Assembly (NCBI GenBank): GCA_036365145.1
Contig: JAEOAD010001365.1
Span: forward strand, 6,174,501-6,238,500
Direction: 5' to 3'
DNA length: 64,000 bases
Source of the DNA: Orientallactaga sibirica
Taxonomy: Eukaryota > Chordata > Mammalia > Rodentia > Dipodidae
Positions 1 to 10,717 of this stretch are shown in pieces. The first letter of the stretch is position 1. Each line of letters starts with the position of its first letter. The notes beneath the pieces are model-generated. The model worked only from the letters and a program-made list of their open reading frames with translations. It ran no database searches and was not told the DNA's origin. The position numbers and the translations under genes are program-made.

Positions 1-364
1 ACAGAAAATGGCTTTTTAATGAAGAAAGGGAAATTTCTGCAAGAAGATGCAACAATTACAAACATATCATGTGGCTGTGGGGTATTGGTAGAAGTACACA
101 TGTGTGGAAGTCCATAAACAGTTACTCACAAAATCAGCCAGTTGGGTTTTCAAGAAGATGCAGGTGTAATTGAGTAGATAAATAGTGCTGGAAATTATAT
201 ACTTAAAAATTATTGTTATAATTTTTATATACTTTTATTATATATTATTATACTTTAAAAAGAATTACAGATAAGAAAATCTTTAAGATTTTATATAATC
301 CATCAAGGGAAAAATTAATTTGAATTTGTAAAAATTTAAAGTGTTAGCCTTGTGTGAGATCTTG
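1..364. other. AT-rich DNA, no gene seen
   Basis: No recognisable gene. The stretch is AT-rich with many stops in all frames. It may be a further degraded upstream part of the LINE-1 fragment that follows, but I cannot align it confidently. Confidence 0.4.
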
Positions 365-1020
365 TCATGAGGATGACAAACTACAGGCTGGGAAAAACTA
401 TTTACAAAAAACATATGTGACAAAGGATTCCTAGCCACCTATATACCAAGCTCAAGTCTCAAGAGAAACACAATTCACTAAGGAAGCAGTAAAAGATGCA
501 GACATTTCACTGAAGACAAATTACAGGTGGAAAATAAGCATGTGTAAATATTTTCATTGCTAGCCACTTGGGAAATCCAAGTTAAAGTTACTATGAATAT
601 TAGTGCCCACCTATTCCATTATTGGATAATTTTTTTTTTTGTTGTTTTGTTTTTTTGGAGAGAGACAGAGAGAGGGGGAGAGGAAAACAGATAGAGATGG
701 GTGCGCCAACTGCCTCTCAGCTGCTGCACCCCCTTGTGGTCAAGTGTGGCATTGCGACCTTGCATCACTTTGCATCTGGCTAAACAAGGGACCTGGAGAT
801 TGGAACCGCTGGAGATTGGAACCAGCATTCTTAGGCTTAGGAAGCAGGAGCCTTAACCGCTAAGCCATCTCTCCAGCCCTGGATAATGTTTTAAGCACTG
901 GTAATAGCAAGTGTCTGTGAAGGTGAAGGGCAGATTTTTGAAAGAACTCTTACATTGCTGGTGGGAGTGTGCATTTGTGAAAACGTTATGGAAGAGAGTA
1001 TTTGGTCTCTTGCAAAGGAA
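365..1020 (+). mobile_element. LINE-1 ORF2 3'-end fragment, split by a SINE
   Basis: The text resembles the C-terminal coding part of old mammalian LINE-1 ORF2: the CTACAGGCTGGGAAAA stretch, then a GGTGGAAAATAAGCATG-like segment, then ACATTGCTGGTGGGAGTGTG near 953. All lie in the same order and orientation as in the family. Many frameshifts and stops show it is dead. A minus-strand SINE at 631-879 interrupts it. Calling L1 is secure; the subfamily is not resolved. Confidence 0.7.
631..879 (-). mobile_element. DIP-like SINE, long subfamily
   Basis: Minus-strand copy: T-rich tail at 631, GA-rich tract, then the tRNA-like head ending GCCATCTCTCCAGCCC at 879. TGGATAAT at 623-630 and 880-887 is a target-site duplication, so the insertion sits inside the LINE-1. 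It belongs to the longer subfamily that carries a CCCCCTTGTGG block at 729-739, close to a CTCF core on the opposite strand. Confidence 0.88.
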
Positions 1021-1321
1021 AAATACCCTTACCCTGTACGTCAACAACTGACATAGATTTTACTCTGAATTTGCTTAAATCACTCATGTCTGCTCTCAAT
1101 CTGCAACCCGCAGGGCAAATGATGGGGGTGCAAACTGACCAGGGCATATGTCCACTCCGACAGTCACTGTGCCATTCACATCTGCACATCTGGGGCTCCT
1201 CTTTGGTCTTCGTAGACAGTGTCAAAAGATGTTACCAGTAACTGGTACTGACTTGCTCCCTCAGATAGCTTGCCAACTTTATAAAATTAGAGGCCCAGAA
1301 GTATCTTTATAATATGGACCG
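1021..1321. other. Unassigned segment before an A-tract
   Basis: About 300 bases that I cannot assign. They end directly in a long A-tract, so they could be the 3' part of a retroposed sequence. I found no target-site duplication and no AATAAA shortly before the tract, so this is not called as a pseudogene. Confidence 0.3.

Positions 1322-1355
<34 letters not shown>
1322..1355 (+). repeat. A-tract, 34 bases
   Basis: Uninterrupted run of A after ATGGACCG. It may be a retroposon tail or a simple homopolymer. Confidence 0.95.
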
Positions 1356-1358
<3 letters not shown>

Positions 1359-1470
1359 CAATTCATTCATGACACAGTGACATAATTTTGCCAATTCAGC
1401 TCTCCTGAAAACTTTGTGGACTTTCTATTTATCTAATTATCTAGTTTATGCTTTAAAAAAAAACCCAAAG

Positions 1471-1626
1471 GCGGGCATGGTGGTGCACGCCTTTAATTCC
1501 AACACTCGGGAGGCAGAGGTAGGAGGATTGCCATGAGTTCGAGGCCACCCTGAGAGTACATAGTTAATTCCAGGTCAGCCTGGACCAGAGTGAAACCCTA
1601 CCTGGAAAAACTAAAAAATAAAAAAC
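1471..1626 (+). mobile_element. B1 SINE
   Basis: Near-complete B1: GCGGGCATGGTGGTGCACGC head, ACTCGGGAGGCAGAGGTAGG middle, AGGTCAGCCTGGACCAGAGT and an A-rich tail. B1 is a 7SL-derived rodent SINE mobilised by LINE-1. Confidence 0.93.
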
Positions 1627-1639
1627 TATACCTGAAACA

Positions 1640-2530
1640 GCTTCTAAGATAGAGTCATCTATCTGAAGTTATTCTCTTACTCTTTGTTTCCCTCTTCCCA
1701 TCATTTCCTTCCCTTTCCACAGCCCTAGTAGCTGCCCCCTTTACTGTCACATCTTCTTTTGTTCTCAGCTTCCACATAGGAGAGTGGCCTGTTTCACTGG
1801 ACGTGGTGATCTCCAGTTCCATCCATTTGCCTGCAAACCACATTGCTCCGCTTTTCTTTGTGGGTAACGGTTCGCCTATGTAGCTTATCTTTTCAAAGAA
1901 CCAACTCTGTTTCGTCAATTCTTTTTTATTATTACTTTATTGATATTTCATTGATTTCTGCACTTGACTTTTAATTTTTTCTTTGTGTTTAGTACTTTTG
2001 GGTTTGGTTTGTTGTTTTCCAGGATCTGCATGTGCATCATTAAGTTTTTAGAAATATTTTATTTATTTATTTATGAGAGAAAGAGACAGGTAGACATAGA
2101 GTGAGTATGGGTGAGCCAGGGCCTCCAGCCACTGCAAACAAACTTCAGACACGTGCACCACTTAGTGCATCTGACTTTATGTGGGTGCTGGGGAATTGAA
2201 CCTGGACCATCAAGCTTCGCAAGCAAGCACCTGTAGCTGCTGAGCCATCTCTCCAGCCCTCATCAAGTTGTTTTTAAATTTTATTTAAGATCTCTCTGTT
2301 TTGGTAATGCAGGCACCTAGAGCTATAAACTTTCTGTTTAGGACTGCCTTCATTGTGTTGTGTAGGTTTTGGTGTGTTATGTAACGTTTTCATTTTCATT
2401 CAGTTCTATGAACTTTGTGATTTCCTTATTAAGTTTTTTCATGGCTCATTCGTTATTTCATTGTGTGTTGAGAGGGTGTTGCTTCTTGGCTGTATGTTTC
2501 TTTGTCTCTAACACAGAGGAGCAGGAGTCA
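1640..2530 (-). mobile_element. LINE-1 fragment, antisense, split by a SINE
   Basis: Antisense LINE-1 text. 1740-1830 resembles the reverse complement of the region downstream of ORF2, including GATCTCCAGTTCCATCCATT. 1885-2035 and 2262-2490 resemble antisense ORF2, with AGAACCAACTCTGTTTCGTC and GCACCTAGAGCTATAAACTT. Degenerate, no usable frame. A minus-strand SINE at 2048-2259 interrupts it. Confidence 0.75.
2048..2259 (-). mobile_element. DIP-like SINE, short subfamily
   Basis: Minus-strand copy from the TTTATTTATTTATTTATGAG tail to GAGCCATCTCTCCAGCCC. It is inserted in the antisense LINE-1; CATCATTAAG before and CATCAAG after are a decayed target-site duplication. Confidence 0.88.
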
Positions 2531-2902
2531 CTCAGAATATCCATGTCCCAGCCTCATTTTTTAGGAGGTAATGGTGTTCCTTATGTACTGAGTGTCCCGC
2601 AAATGCACTGCTCAACCCCCAAGGCATGGCCAAGGTTTTGGAATAAAACATTAGTGCAAACCCCAGTTCTTTGGGGGAAATAATTATTCCTAGAGACATT
2701 AAACTCAAGTGTGCTACTTGACTTCCCTATGCTGATCAGGGCGTGACACCTGAGCTTCCAGGGTGGGGCAAGGTGAGGAAAACCAACGACTCCAAACAGA
2801 CACACATAGACTGTCTCTATCTTTTCCCATTTCTCCCAACACTCTCCACAAAACAAAACTAACATGCTAGCCAGCCAGAGAAGGTTTGCACTCTCTTCTT
2901 CT
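2531..2902. other. No gene or clear repeat seen
   Basis: Mixed-composition DNA between two repeats. Reading frames across it run into the neighbouring GA-rich SINE tail and have no recognisable domain. Confidence 0.4.
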
Positions 2903-2921
2903 TTTACTTTTTGATATATAT

Positions 2922-2956
<35 letters not shown>

Positions 2957-3141
2957 ATAGGCATGCCAGGGACTTTCTACCACTGTGAACAAACTCTGGA
3001 CATGTGCGCCCCCTTGTGCACATGCACAATATTGCATGCATATGTCATTGTGCATCTGGCTACGTGGGGCCTGGAGATTCCAACATGAGTTCTTAGTCTT
3101 TGCAAGCAGGCATCATGGCCGCTAAGCCATCTCTCCAGCCC
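2903..3141 (-). mobile_element. DIP-like SINE with expanded GA tract
   Basis: Minus-strand copy with a GA-rich stretch at 2922-2956 corresponding to the family's own TCTC tail, then the head ending GCCATCTCTCCAGCCCC. CTCTTCTTCTTT before and CCTCTTCTTGTT after look like the target-site duplication. Confidence 0.87.
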
Positions 3142-3148
3142 CACCCTC

Positions 3149-3259
3149 TTCTTGTTTCAGACAAGGTCTCACTAGATAACCCAGGCTGGCCTTGAACTCA
3201 AAATTCTCCTGCCTCTGCCTTCCGAGTGCTGCAATGTCAGGTGTGCTCCACCACCTCCC
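3149..3259 (-). mobile_element. Old B1 SINE
   Basis: Reverse complement of a B1: AGACAAGGTCTCACTAGATA, CCAGGCTGGCCTTGAACTCA, CCTGCCTCTGCCTTCCGAGT. Confidence 0.85.
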
Positions 3260-3450
3260 TTTCACTTTGTTTTCAAAGACTGGGAGCATGCATGGAGTGT
3301 GAGCGTAAAGCACGTAGGTGACCTTGGATAATGTTGGTAAAGGTTCATCTGAACCCCAGACTTAGGGTCTCTAGTACACGTTCATCCTATGGGAGCCAAA
3401 GCAGGGAACCCATCTGCCAAAATTAATATTGGTTTAGCACCCAAGCCTTC

Positions 3451-3805
3451 TGTGATGGTTTGAATGTAAAATGTCTTCCACAGGCTCCCATAGATTCATG
3501 TGTTTAAATACTTAATTCCCAGTTGATGGTGCCGTTTAGCAAATTTGTGATGCCCTAAGGAGGTGCAGACTTGTTGGAGAAGTGGGTTGCTAGGGAGAAA
3601 GACCTTGGGGTGTTTAAGTCCAACCATACTTAGTGTTCTGCCCTCTTTATATGTCCTGCTGATGTGAAGATGTGGTACCTGCTGTCTGCTCCTGCCATAT
3701 TTTCTTCCCCTCCTTGACAGACCCACATGAAACCGTAATCCAGATTTAACCCCTTTCTTCCATAAGCTGCTTCTCTGATTGGGTGTCTGTCCCAGGAATG
3801 AGGAA
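3451..3805 (+). mobile_element. MaLR-type LTR
   Basis: Starts TGTGATGGTTTGAATGTAAA, then CTTAATTCCCAGTTGATGGT, and ends near TCTGATTGGGTGTCTGTCCC. This order is typical of MaLR (ERVL-related) solitary LTRs, which begin with a TG-ATGGTTTGAATGT block. No internal retroviral sequence is attached. Subfamily unresolved. Confidence 0.65.
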
Positions 3806-4611
3806 GAAACCGATGCACTCCCCAAGCCCAATCCTTTCCTGCCACATGAAGAGGCACCGACAAGTCTCTCACGTGATGATGACAATGATGTAGTGATGAT
3901 AATGGCAGAGATTTATTTGGACCAATTGCAGGGGTGCACATGGTGAAAAAGAACTAGAAATGGGATAATACCTTGGTCTGGGGATGTCCTGTGCACTGGG
4001 CAGAGTTCTTTGGGGAGCAGTACTGGGTTCTCAAAGACAAGATTTCTATGATCATTCAATCATATTGCCCTCAATGAAACTGAATCTGAGCAGCCCATCC
4101 TGAGGGCCCCACCTTACCCGAGCAATGACTCCTGAAACATCTATAACTTTCTATTTGGGAGCAGGATTCTCAGTCTGAAGAATTGATTTGTGTAATTAGG
4201 CAAGTGATTTTGAAGTAAGATTTTTGCATGAATTTGCAATATAATTTTCTTTTTCTGTAACTGTTAATTGAAAACATTTATCAGGTTTTAAAGCTGAAAC
4301 AAAGTTAACTTTGAAAAAAAGGTGTGAACTGCTCATTTTTTATGCAATCTCAACATTGTCTTTGATGCACTCATTAATTTCTTATTTACAATCAGGGCTG
4401 TAGGCTTCTTCCGTTTGACAAAGAAATGGCCTGCTTAACCCTGAGTGTGATACCAGTTTCAGACCCAACAACTCTGTTACACTGTCTCTGCTCTCCCTTC
4501 TCCTCCTATCACCACCACAGGGAGATCTGGGGCAAAACTAATTATGAAAACTTTCACACAGGGTTGTGGCTCACAAACTCAACTGTTTGGTAAATATAAC
4601 TTCAGACTTTT
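3806..4611. other. Unique DNA, no gene seen
   Basis: No repeat or gene recognised. 4200-4420 is AT-rich, repeat-free text that could be conserved noncoding DNA, which I cannot test. Confidence 0.35.
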
Positions 4612-4728
4612 GTTGTTGTTTATCAGACAGGGTCTCACTATCTAACCCAAGTTGACCTTGAACTCTTGATCTCTTGCCTCAGCCTCCCAAATGCTAGCAA
4701 GACAGGCATGTGCTCCTACACCTGGCAG
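4612..4728 (-). mobile_element. Old B1 SINE
   Basis: Reverse-complement B1: ATCAGACAGGGTCTCACTAT, GACCTTGAACTCTTGATCTC, GCCTCAGCCTCCCAAATGCT. Confidence 0.85.
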
Positions 4729-4898
4729 GGTTTCTATAGTTATATTTCTAAGTCCTGGAGTTAATGTACACTTTGTTGATGTTTTTGTTAGATAATGAAA
4801 ATATGTAATGTTTTAATTTGTTCTAGGATAGAAGCTTTGTTTCTGAAATTTGTTTTTTTTATTTTTATATAAACATATAATTAAAAGTTTTAATTTCT

Positions 4899-5124
4899 GG
4901 GCTAGACAGATGGCTAAGCAGTTAAGGCACTTGCCTGCAAAGCCTAGCAACCCAGGTTCAATTCCTCAGTACACACATAAAACCAGATGCACAAAGTGGC
5001 GCATATATTTGCAGTTCATTTGCAGTAGCTGGAGGCCCTGGTGTACCCATTATCTTTGCCTGTCTCTCTTCTGTCTATCTCTCTCTGTTTGCAAATGAGT
5101 AAATAAATAAAAATATTCTATTTA
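4899..5124 (+). mobile_element. DIP-like SINE
   Basis: Plus-strand copy: GGGCTAGACAGATGGCTAAG head, CACTTGCCTGCAAAGCC, GCAGTAGCTGGAGGCCCTGG, TCTC tail and AAATAAATAAAAAT. AAAAGTTTTA at 4883-4892 and 5125-5134 is the target-site duplication. Confidence 0.9.
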
Positions 5125-5134
5125 AAAAGTTTTA

Positions 5135-5585
5135 CTTTGTATTTGACTTGAAACAGTGTTGCTTAACTTCGTAATACTTAGTGTTTTTAAACATTTGTCA
5201 TTAGTTACTTAGTTATATTTTAGTTAGGTGCGAAAGACGAAGTTCTGTTTTGGTGAGATCTCTTGTCACTTATGTTGACTCACAGACGCTCAAAAGATAA
5301 GAAATTTTACATGGATGTTAGAAAACAAGGTATATTTGATACGAGGTTGAAAACCATATTCAGACTTTCTCATTTTCCCCTATTGGTCTGTCAAGGACAA
5401 CTAAAAGCAAGTAAAACAATGCCATTTTAATTGTGTTTTTCATCATTTCTCTTTGAATTTCTAAACATAATGCTTTTTGGATAAATTCTTCCACTGATGG
5501 CATTCATGTCTGTTGGCTCGGTTTGGGGTGATGGTGTGTCCTCTCTTCCACAGCTGTCTCCCTTGTTCCTCAGCAGAGCGTGTGG
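5135..5585. other. Unique DNA, no gene seen
   Basis: AT-rich at first, then mixed. No repeat family, splice-bounded exon or RNA gene recognised. Confidence 0.4.
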
Positions 5586-5945
5586 GCATGTGCATAAGGT
5601 CATGCATATGTGCATGCATGTCTGTATACACGTGTGTGCATGTGTGGGTGAATGCATGTGTAGATGTATGTGAACGTGTGTGGATATATGTGAGTGTATG
5701 CATGCATGCATCTATGTGTACATGTGTGTGCATGTGTGGGTGCATGCTAACTTGTGTGTGTGTGTGGATATGTGGGTGGGTACCAGTGCATGCATACATG
5801 TATGTACACACGTGGGTGCATGGATGTGCATATATGTGCATAGATTTGTGAGTACATGCATATGTATGTTATATGTGTGACTGTTCACATGTATGTGTGT
5901 GTGTGTGTGTGTGCGTGCACATGTGTGGATGCATGTGTGCATGAT
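5586..5945 (+). repeat. TG-rich degenerate minisatellite
   Basis: About 360 bases of variant GTGTGCATGTGTGGATGCAT-like units: ATGTGTGTGCATG, TGTGGGTG and TGTATGTA runs, with a pure TG stretch at 5895-5912. Both strands carry long frames of His/Thr or Cys/Val repeats. These are by-products of the repeat, not proteins. Alternating purine-pyrimidine text favours Z-DNA. Confidence 0.9.
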
Positions 5946-6942
5946 GCTCTGAAATCGAGATCTCCTGCCAGTCACTGCTTTGAACAGAAACTCACCACAC
6001 AGCCTTCCTCAGACCTGCTAACTCTCCAACCCATGAGGTTAGCATGGCTGGGACTCCCCCATGCAGTGAGTGAGGAAAAGGACAGGTCAGCTGGGTGGTG
6101 GCCACGTGGACCTGTGGCCACCTCAGCCATCAGGACCAATGACATCATGGTTACCCCAAGCTTTGAGCTCGGTTCCCTCTTAGCTATCTGGCCCCCATTC
6201 CTCCAGCTTTAAGAGAGAAGTCTAAAAATAAGTTTGTAAAAGGTGTGATCAGTTCGCATTCAAAATGGTCTTACTTCAGGGAGTGACGTTCATATATTTA
6301 GATGTATTTTAAGAGCAGTTTCATTAAATCCCCCTACCAGATGCGTATCAGAGGGGGCAGCTAGGCTAGGCCACCTGGGAGTGAGGTCAGGACATTTCAG
6401 CATTAGACCCAAAGGAAGACAGCCACAGTCTCATGGACTGGACCCCTAGCCTCATATCCTTCCTTCTAAACAGTTCAGGAATGAAGCCCAGAGAAATTAA
6501 AGCTACTTTATTCAGTATCTTCTTTGGCTAAGGCATGGTGGTAACTGAATAAAGAATGCGTGGGCCAGAGGCAGAATCACAGCTCCATCAGGACACCCCC
6601 CCCCCAAGCACACATCCCCCTGCACCACTGCTCACAACGCAGAGTGAGTCCTGCATCTCACGACCAGAGACTGAGAGCTGGCGTGCACAGAAAGGAACTG
6701 TGACTTTCATCAAGTCGTATGCTGCTTTTCCCACGCACAGTGAGTTTGTGCGTTCTTTCCATGTCGGCGCGGACTCTGACTTTCTCATACTTTCCCCACC
6801 CTAACAGTCTGTGGAAGTTAAATCCACACCACTGAAATTGTCTCTTTGTAAGGAACCTCCTCCATCTTCCTGACATTTTGATTTGAACTATGCAGAGTAA
6901 TACGCACTTAGAGATAGTATTTTTCAAAATTTATTAATGTTG
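5946..6942. other. Unique DNA, no gene seen
   Basis: Single-copy looking DNA, including a short C-run at 6595-6604. Frames here are under 90 codons and have no recognisable motif. Confidence 0.4.
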
Positions 6943-7112
6943 GAGCCAGGCGTCTTGGCGCACGCCTTTAATCCCAGCACTCGGGAGGCAGAGGTAGGAG
7001 GATCGCCATGAATTCAAGGCCACCCTGAGAATACAGAGTAAATTCAAGGTCAGCCTGAGCTAGAGTGAGACCTTATCTCGAAAAAAAACAAAAACAAACA
7101 AACAACAAAAAA
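6943..7112 (+). mobile_element. B1 SINE, full length
   Basis: GAGCCAGGCGTCTTGGCGCA head, CTCGGGAGGCAGAGGTAGGA, GGTCAGCCTGAGCTAGAGTG, then an AAAACAAACAAAC tail. Low divergence from the other B1s here. Confidence 0.93.
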
Positions 7113-8109
7113 ACTATTTATGCTGGTATTTAGATTGTCAAATGAGCTAATGGATTGCTTAAAACCTGAGTTTTCTTCCTCCTATCTGTCTTGATCTGGC
7201 ACAAGTTGTTCAATAGCAGTCTTGGAATATTTGACTAGTTTCCTTCATCCCTTCCTCTCCCCCCAGAAAAGAACTGGCCTAGCATTAGTCTGGTCACAAA
7301 TTCTCGTATTCAAGGACAAATTTAAACGGAAAGTCTTGTATGATTGTCGTTTCTCAATCATGTCTGCTCTCGCCTGCTTTGGTGAGACGCCTCACTTCCT
7401 GCACTGAGGTGTTTGTTTGTACTGTTTGGTTCAAGTGCCATTTTCAGACATTGGAATGTGCTTTCAGGCACAGGCCCAGGCTACGTGGTGGGGGCAGTGG
7501 GTGGGGGATGTCTTCCCTCCTCAGCACCATGGAAGATATGGTCTGCTCGGCTTCTGTATCCAGAATCCAGCTATTTTCATGTACAACAATTCCACCACAT
7601 CCCTTTCTGCCTGTGGCACCATGCGACTTCCTTTGCACTGTCTAGCACCTTCTGTCATCTGCAAAAGGGGCGCTAGCAAATGAGTGAGCAAACTCACAAA
7701 GCCCCTGGCATCTCTACTCTTACCAGATCCGTCCTCCCCCCACGCACACACAATGTGGAGAACCAGGAGGGTGACACAAGCTCTACCACTTTGCGGGTAT
7801 GGGAGGGAGCTAAGGATGGACTGAAAGGAATAGCTGTTTTGGCTCTGTGGATTCCGAAAGATGCCATCTTCTCAAATTCTTAAGAAGTATGTTATAAAAC
7901 TTGGGGCTGTATAGGGCTGGCACAAATCCTCCTTTGTTGAAGAGGAGCAACAGCGAGAAAGAAGTAGTTTGGAGAGCTGGTCAAAGCCATGGGGGACCTC
8001 TGAGTCCCTTGAGGCTGGGTGTTAATTCAGGCTTAGTTTAAAGCCTTCAATCATCTTTGAGAGAGTCATCCGGTACCAACCTGAGCTTGTGGGACAGGAC
8101 TAAACTGAA
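7113..8109. other. Unique DNA, no gene seen
   Basis: Overlapping frames of 60-100 codons at 7340-7750 on both strands share no motif and are unspliced. Nothing recognised. Confidence 0.4.
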
Positions 8110-8251
8110 GTATTGTTTTGGTTTGAATCTGAAATGCCCCCACAGGCTCATGAGTGAAATGCTTGGTCCCCACCTAGCCATGCTACTTTTGGAGGCCCTA
8201 CTTTTGGAGGCCCTGAGGGGAATTTGCTTCATGCTCCTTCCATGTGCCCTG

Positions 8252-8348
8252 GGTGAGAACTGGAGAGATGGCATAGTGCTGGGGCCTAAGGGCCCGGTTC
8301 AAGGGCGATTTCCTGTAGCCAGATGCACTCCCTGGAGTTCTCTCTGAC
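8252..8348 (+). mobile_element. Partial DIP-like SINE
   Basis: GAGAACTGGAGAGATGGCAT head, GGGGCCTAAGGGCCCGGTTC, AGCCAGATGCACTC, CTGGAGTTC. The TCTC/AAATAAA tail is missing. Confidence 0.65.
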
Positions 8349-8472
8349 ATGAGGTGATGAATCTCTTCTGCTTCATGCTCCTTCCATGTGCCCTGAGGAA
8401 TAAAAAGCCATGGACTGAATCTTCAGAAATCATGACCCAAAAGAAATCCCCCTCTTTTAGTTAAAAACAAAC

Positions 8473-8495
<23 letters not shown>
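8473..8495. repeat. TA microsatellite
   Basis: About 11 TA units followed by a T-run. Confidence 0.95.
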
Positions 8496-8496
<1 letters not shown>

Positions 8497-8503
<7 letters not shown>

Positions 8504-8676
8504 CTTTAATTTGTCACAGGCAGAGAGAGAATAAGAACAGACACGTTAGCATCTCTTGCCACTGCAAACCATCTCCAGATGCATGCACCATTTTGTGTGC
8601 GTGGGTGCTGAGGAACCAAACCCTGGGCTGTCAGGTTTTACAAGCGCCTTTAATGACTGAACCACCTCCCCAGCCC
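8497..8676 (-). mobile_element. DIP-like SINE, diverged
   Basis: Minus-strand copy: AGGCAGAGAGAGAATAAG, ACTGCAAACCATCTCCAGAT, then a diverged head ACCACCTCCCCAGCCC. Confidence 0.8.
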
Positions 8677-8683
8677 CTCCTTT

Positions 8684-8685
<2 letters not shown>

Positions 8686-8726
<41 letters not shown>
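8686..8726 (+). repeat. TG microsatellite
   Basis: About 20 TG units. Confidence 0.97.
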
Positions 8727-8727
<1 letters not shown>

Positions 8728-8798
8728 TGTTTTTGGTTGCAGCAATTCAAAATTAACTAATACAATCATCAAATGAAAAGTAAGTTCCTGGAAGCTGG

Positions 8799-9120
8799 CT
8801 AAGTGGATAAGTTGCTTTCCACAAAGGCATTCGTACCCGAGTTCAGATCCCCAGAACCCATGTACAGCCCGGTACGGTAGCATCTGAACTACCAATACAC
8901 CTACCTATATAGCTAGATGGGAGGCGGATCCAGAAGAATTCCTGGAAGTTCTCAGGCCAGTTAGTCTGGAAAATACAGTGATGAGCATGTGAGACCCTGC
9001 CTCAAAGAAGGTGGAAGGCGAAGGCTGAGGCTGAGGGTGCCTTCTGACCTCCACATGACACCATGGCACGAGTACACTTGCACTTACGTATGACACGTGC
9101 ATGCACGACGCGCACAGAAG
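8799..9120 (+). mobile_element. B3-like SINE, near full length
   Basis: CTAAGTGGATAAGTTGCTTT tRNA-like head, GAGTTCAGATCCCCAGAACC, GAGGCGGATCCAGAAGAATT, TTCTGACCTCCACATGACAC and an ACGTGCATGCACG tail. Flanked by a roughly 22-base target-site duplication that has diverged: AAAAGTAAGTTCCTGG at 8776 against AAAAGTAGGTCCTTG at 9121. This shows an old insertion. Confidence 0.8.
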
Positions 9121-9142
9121 AAAAGTAGGTCCTTGAAGCTGG

Positions 9143-10518
9143 ATTCTTCTCGCCTGTGGGCTGAAATGTTTAGGGTCACCCCCAGACCGAAGAAGCAATG
9201 TAGAGCATGGAATTTTTTTGGGTACCAAGAGCAAATCTAGGCATCCATTTCAGAGCTCCTTCATGCAGGGCCACCCTCTCCCATCCTCTCCCTCCTCTAG
9301 CAATTTGGAGCCCCTCCTGTTTGCACGCTGGGAGCTGAGAAAAACCCTCAATGACAAGTATGGAACTGTCACCAGAAGAAAGCTGGGCAGTGTTCAACAT
9401 TAGTGAAGCTTGGAGCGCTGAGCAGCAGAGCTGGGTAGATTCCTCCAGGTCATTGTCAAACAGCCACAGTTCTCTGATGCCAAGAAGCAGAGGCCTTCTG
9501 GTCCAGTCAACATGGAAGTATCGGAGAGCTTTCAGGTCTGTGGCATAAGGGAGGCTGGAGTACAAGACTGAGTGGCAGGACCTGAGACAGAACCAGGGTG
9601 ACTCACCCCAGAGGGCTACAAGCATCACTTACATTGATTTCGTCCAGTATCTTCTCCCAGCTCTGGCGTCCCAGAAGAGAGAAGCCAATAGCTTGTGTTC
9701 AGGTCGCATAACTCAGTTAGTTGTCACTAGAAGGACGAGGGAAGGAATATGTTACTGACGTGGGCTCAAGGGTCCTCAGCATAGAAGGGCGATGGATCAG
9801 TGTTTTCTGTTGTGCCCAGAACCGCAGGTGGTCAGGAGCAGACATTCTTCCGAGGTTACTGTCCCAGGGCCCACAGTTATAGGACCCAGCTCAGGACACA
9901 ACGGTGTCTCATGAAGCAACTCCAGTTTGAAACCCTTAACAAAGCACACCACATTGTTCTGATTCATAAGTGCAGCTTTGGGACCCTCTGGAAGTCAGGC
10001 TTGAGTTTAGAATTATCAAACATGCTGGCATTGGGCCACACATGGAGAATATACACGCCCTCCTTCTTTCCTTCACACATGTGGGCGCCAGGCTGTGTCC
10101 GAGCTCCATGCACCCTTCTTACAAACAGCAAGCCTTTGGCCATGACTCCAGCTCAGGGTGTGTGGTCTGTGCTTGGGAGGTTGGATCCAAGAAAAAGGTC
10201 AGTGAAGGTCTAGAAGTGGGCTAGGCCACTTGGCAGGAAGCCCACCTAGCTGGTGTGGTCAAGAGCAGGAGGCGGGAGCCTCATCTAAGCATATGCCTCT
10301 GTCCCATGGGGAAGTGCACACTGGGTCCTGAGTGAGGCTGGGCTGGAACTCCAGTACAAAGCCCTATGTTTTATAGGGACAAGGCTTTCTTTATTTCTCC
10401 CCTGGGAATCCCTTAGCCCAATCCAGCCTGCAGGGTGTGCTTACAAGTCTTCAGCAATGCCCAGACCGGTTGTGCTCCTGTGCATGAGAAATAGGTTTGT
10501 GTTCCAAATCTCCTCAAG
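9143..10518. other. Unique DNA with long chance frames
   Basis: No repeat recognised. A 150-codon frame on the minus strand (9176-9628) and a 137-codon frame on the plus strand (9800-10213) cross it. Neither shows a domain, signal peptide or membrane segment I can name. I do not call them genes. Confidence 0.4.
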
Positions 10519-10717
10519 TTGGGGAGCTGGCTCAGCAGTTGAAGCAAAGCCTGCTGGCTTGAGTTCAATTCCCCAGTACCCATGCTAAGCCAGATGCACA
10601 ACAAAGTGGTGCATGCATCTGGAGTCCATTTGCAGTGACAAGAGGCCTTGACACACTCACGTTCTCTATGTCTCTCTCAGAAATAAATAAGTAAAAATAA
10701 TGATAATAATAATTTTT
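10519..10717 (+). mobile_element. DIP-like SINE, diverged
   Basis: TTGGGGAGCTGGCTCAGCAG head, GTTCAATTCCCCAGTACCCA, CAGATGCACAACAAAGTGGT, AGTCCATTTGCAGTGACAAG, then AAATAAATAAGTAAAAATAA. Confidence 0.82.

Larger units (their letters stand above)
8110..8766 (+). mobile_element. MaLR-type LTR with nested insertions
   Basis: 5' part: GGTTTGAATCTGAAATGCCC, CACAGGCTCATG, CTTGGTCCCCA. 3' part: TTGGTTGCAGCAATTC and AACTAATACAATC, the usual MaLR end. In between are a partial DIP-like SINE (8252-8348), a TA run, a minus-strand SINE (8497-8676) and a TG run. A 27-bp direct repeat at 8225-8251 and 8369-8395 brackets the first SINE piece. Confidence 0.6.

Noticed and set aside
1021..1355. Possible processed pseudogene ending in the 34-base A-tract
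   Set aside because: No polyadenylation signal at the right distance and no target-site duplication found.
5427..5975. Several frames of His/Thr or Cys/Val repeats on both strands
   Set aside because: They are translations of the TG-rich minisatellite, appear in many frames at once, and have no independent evidence.
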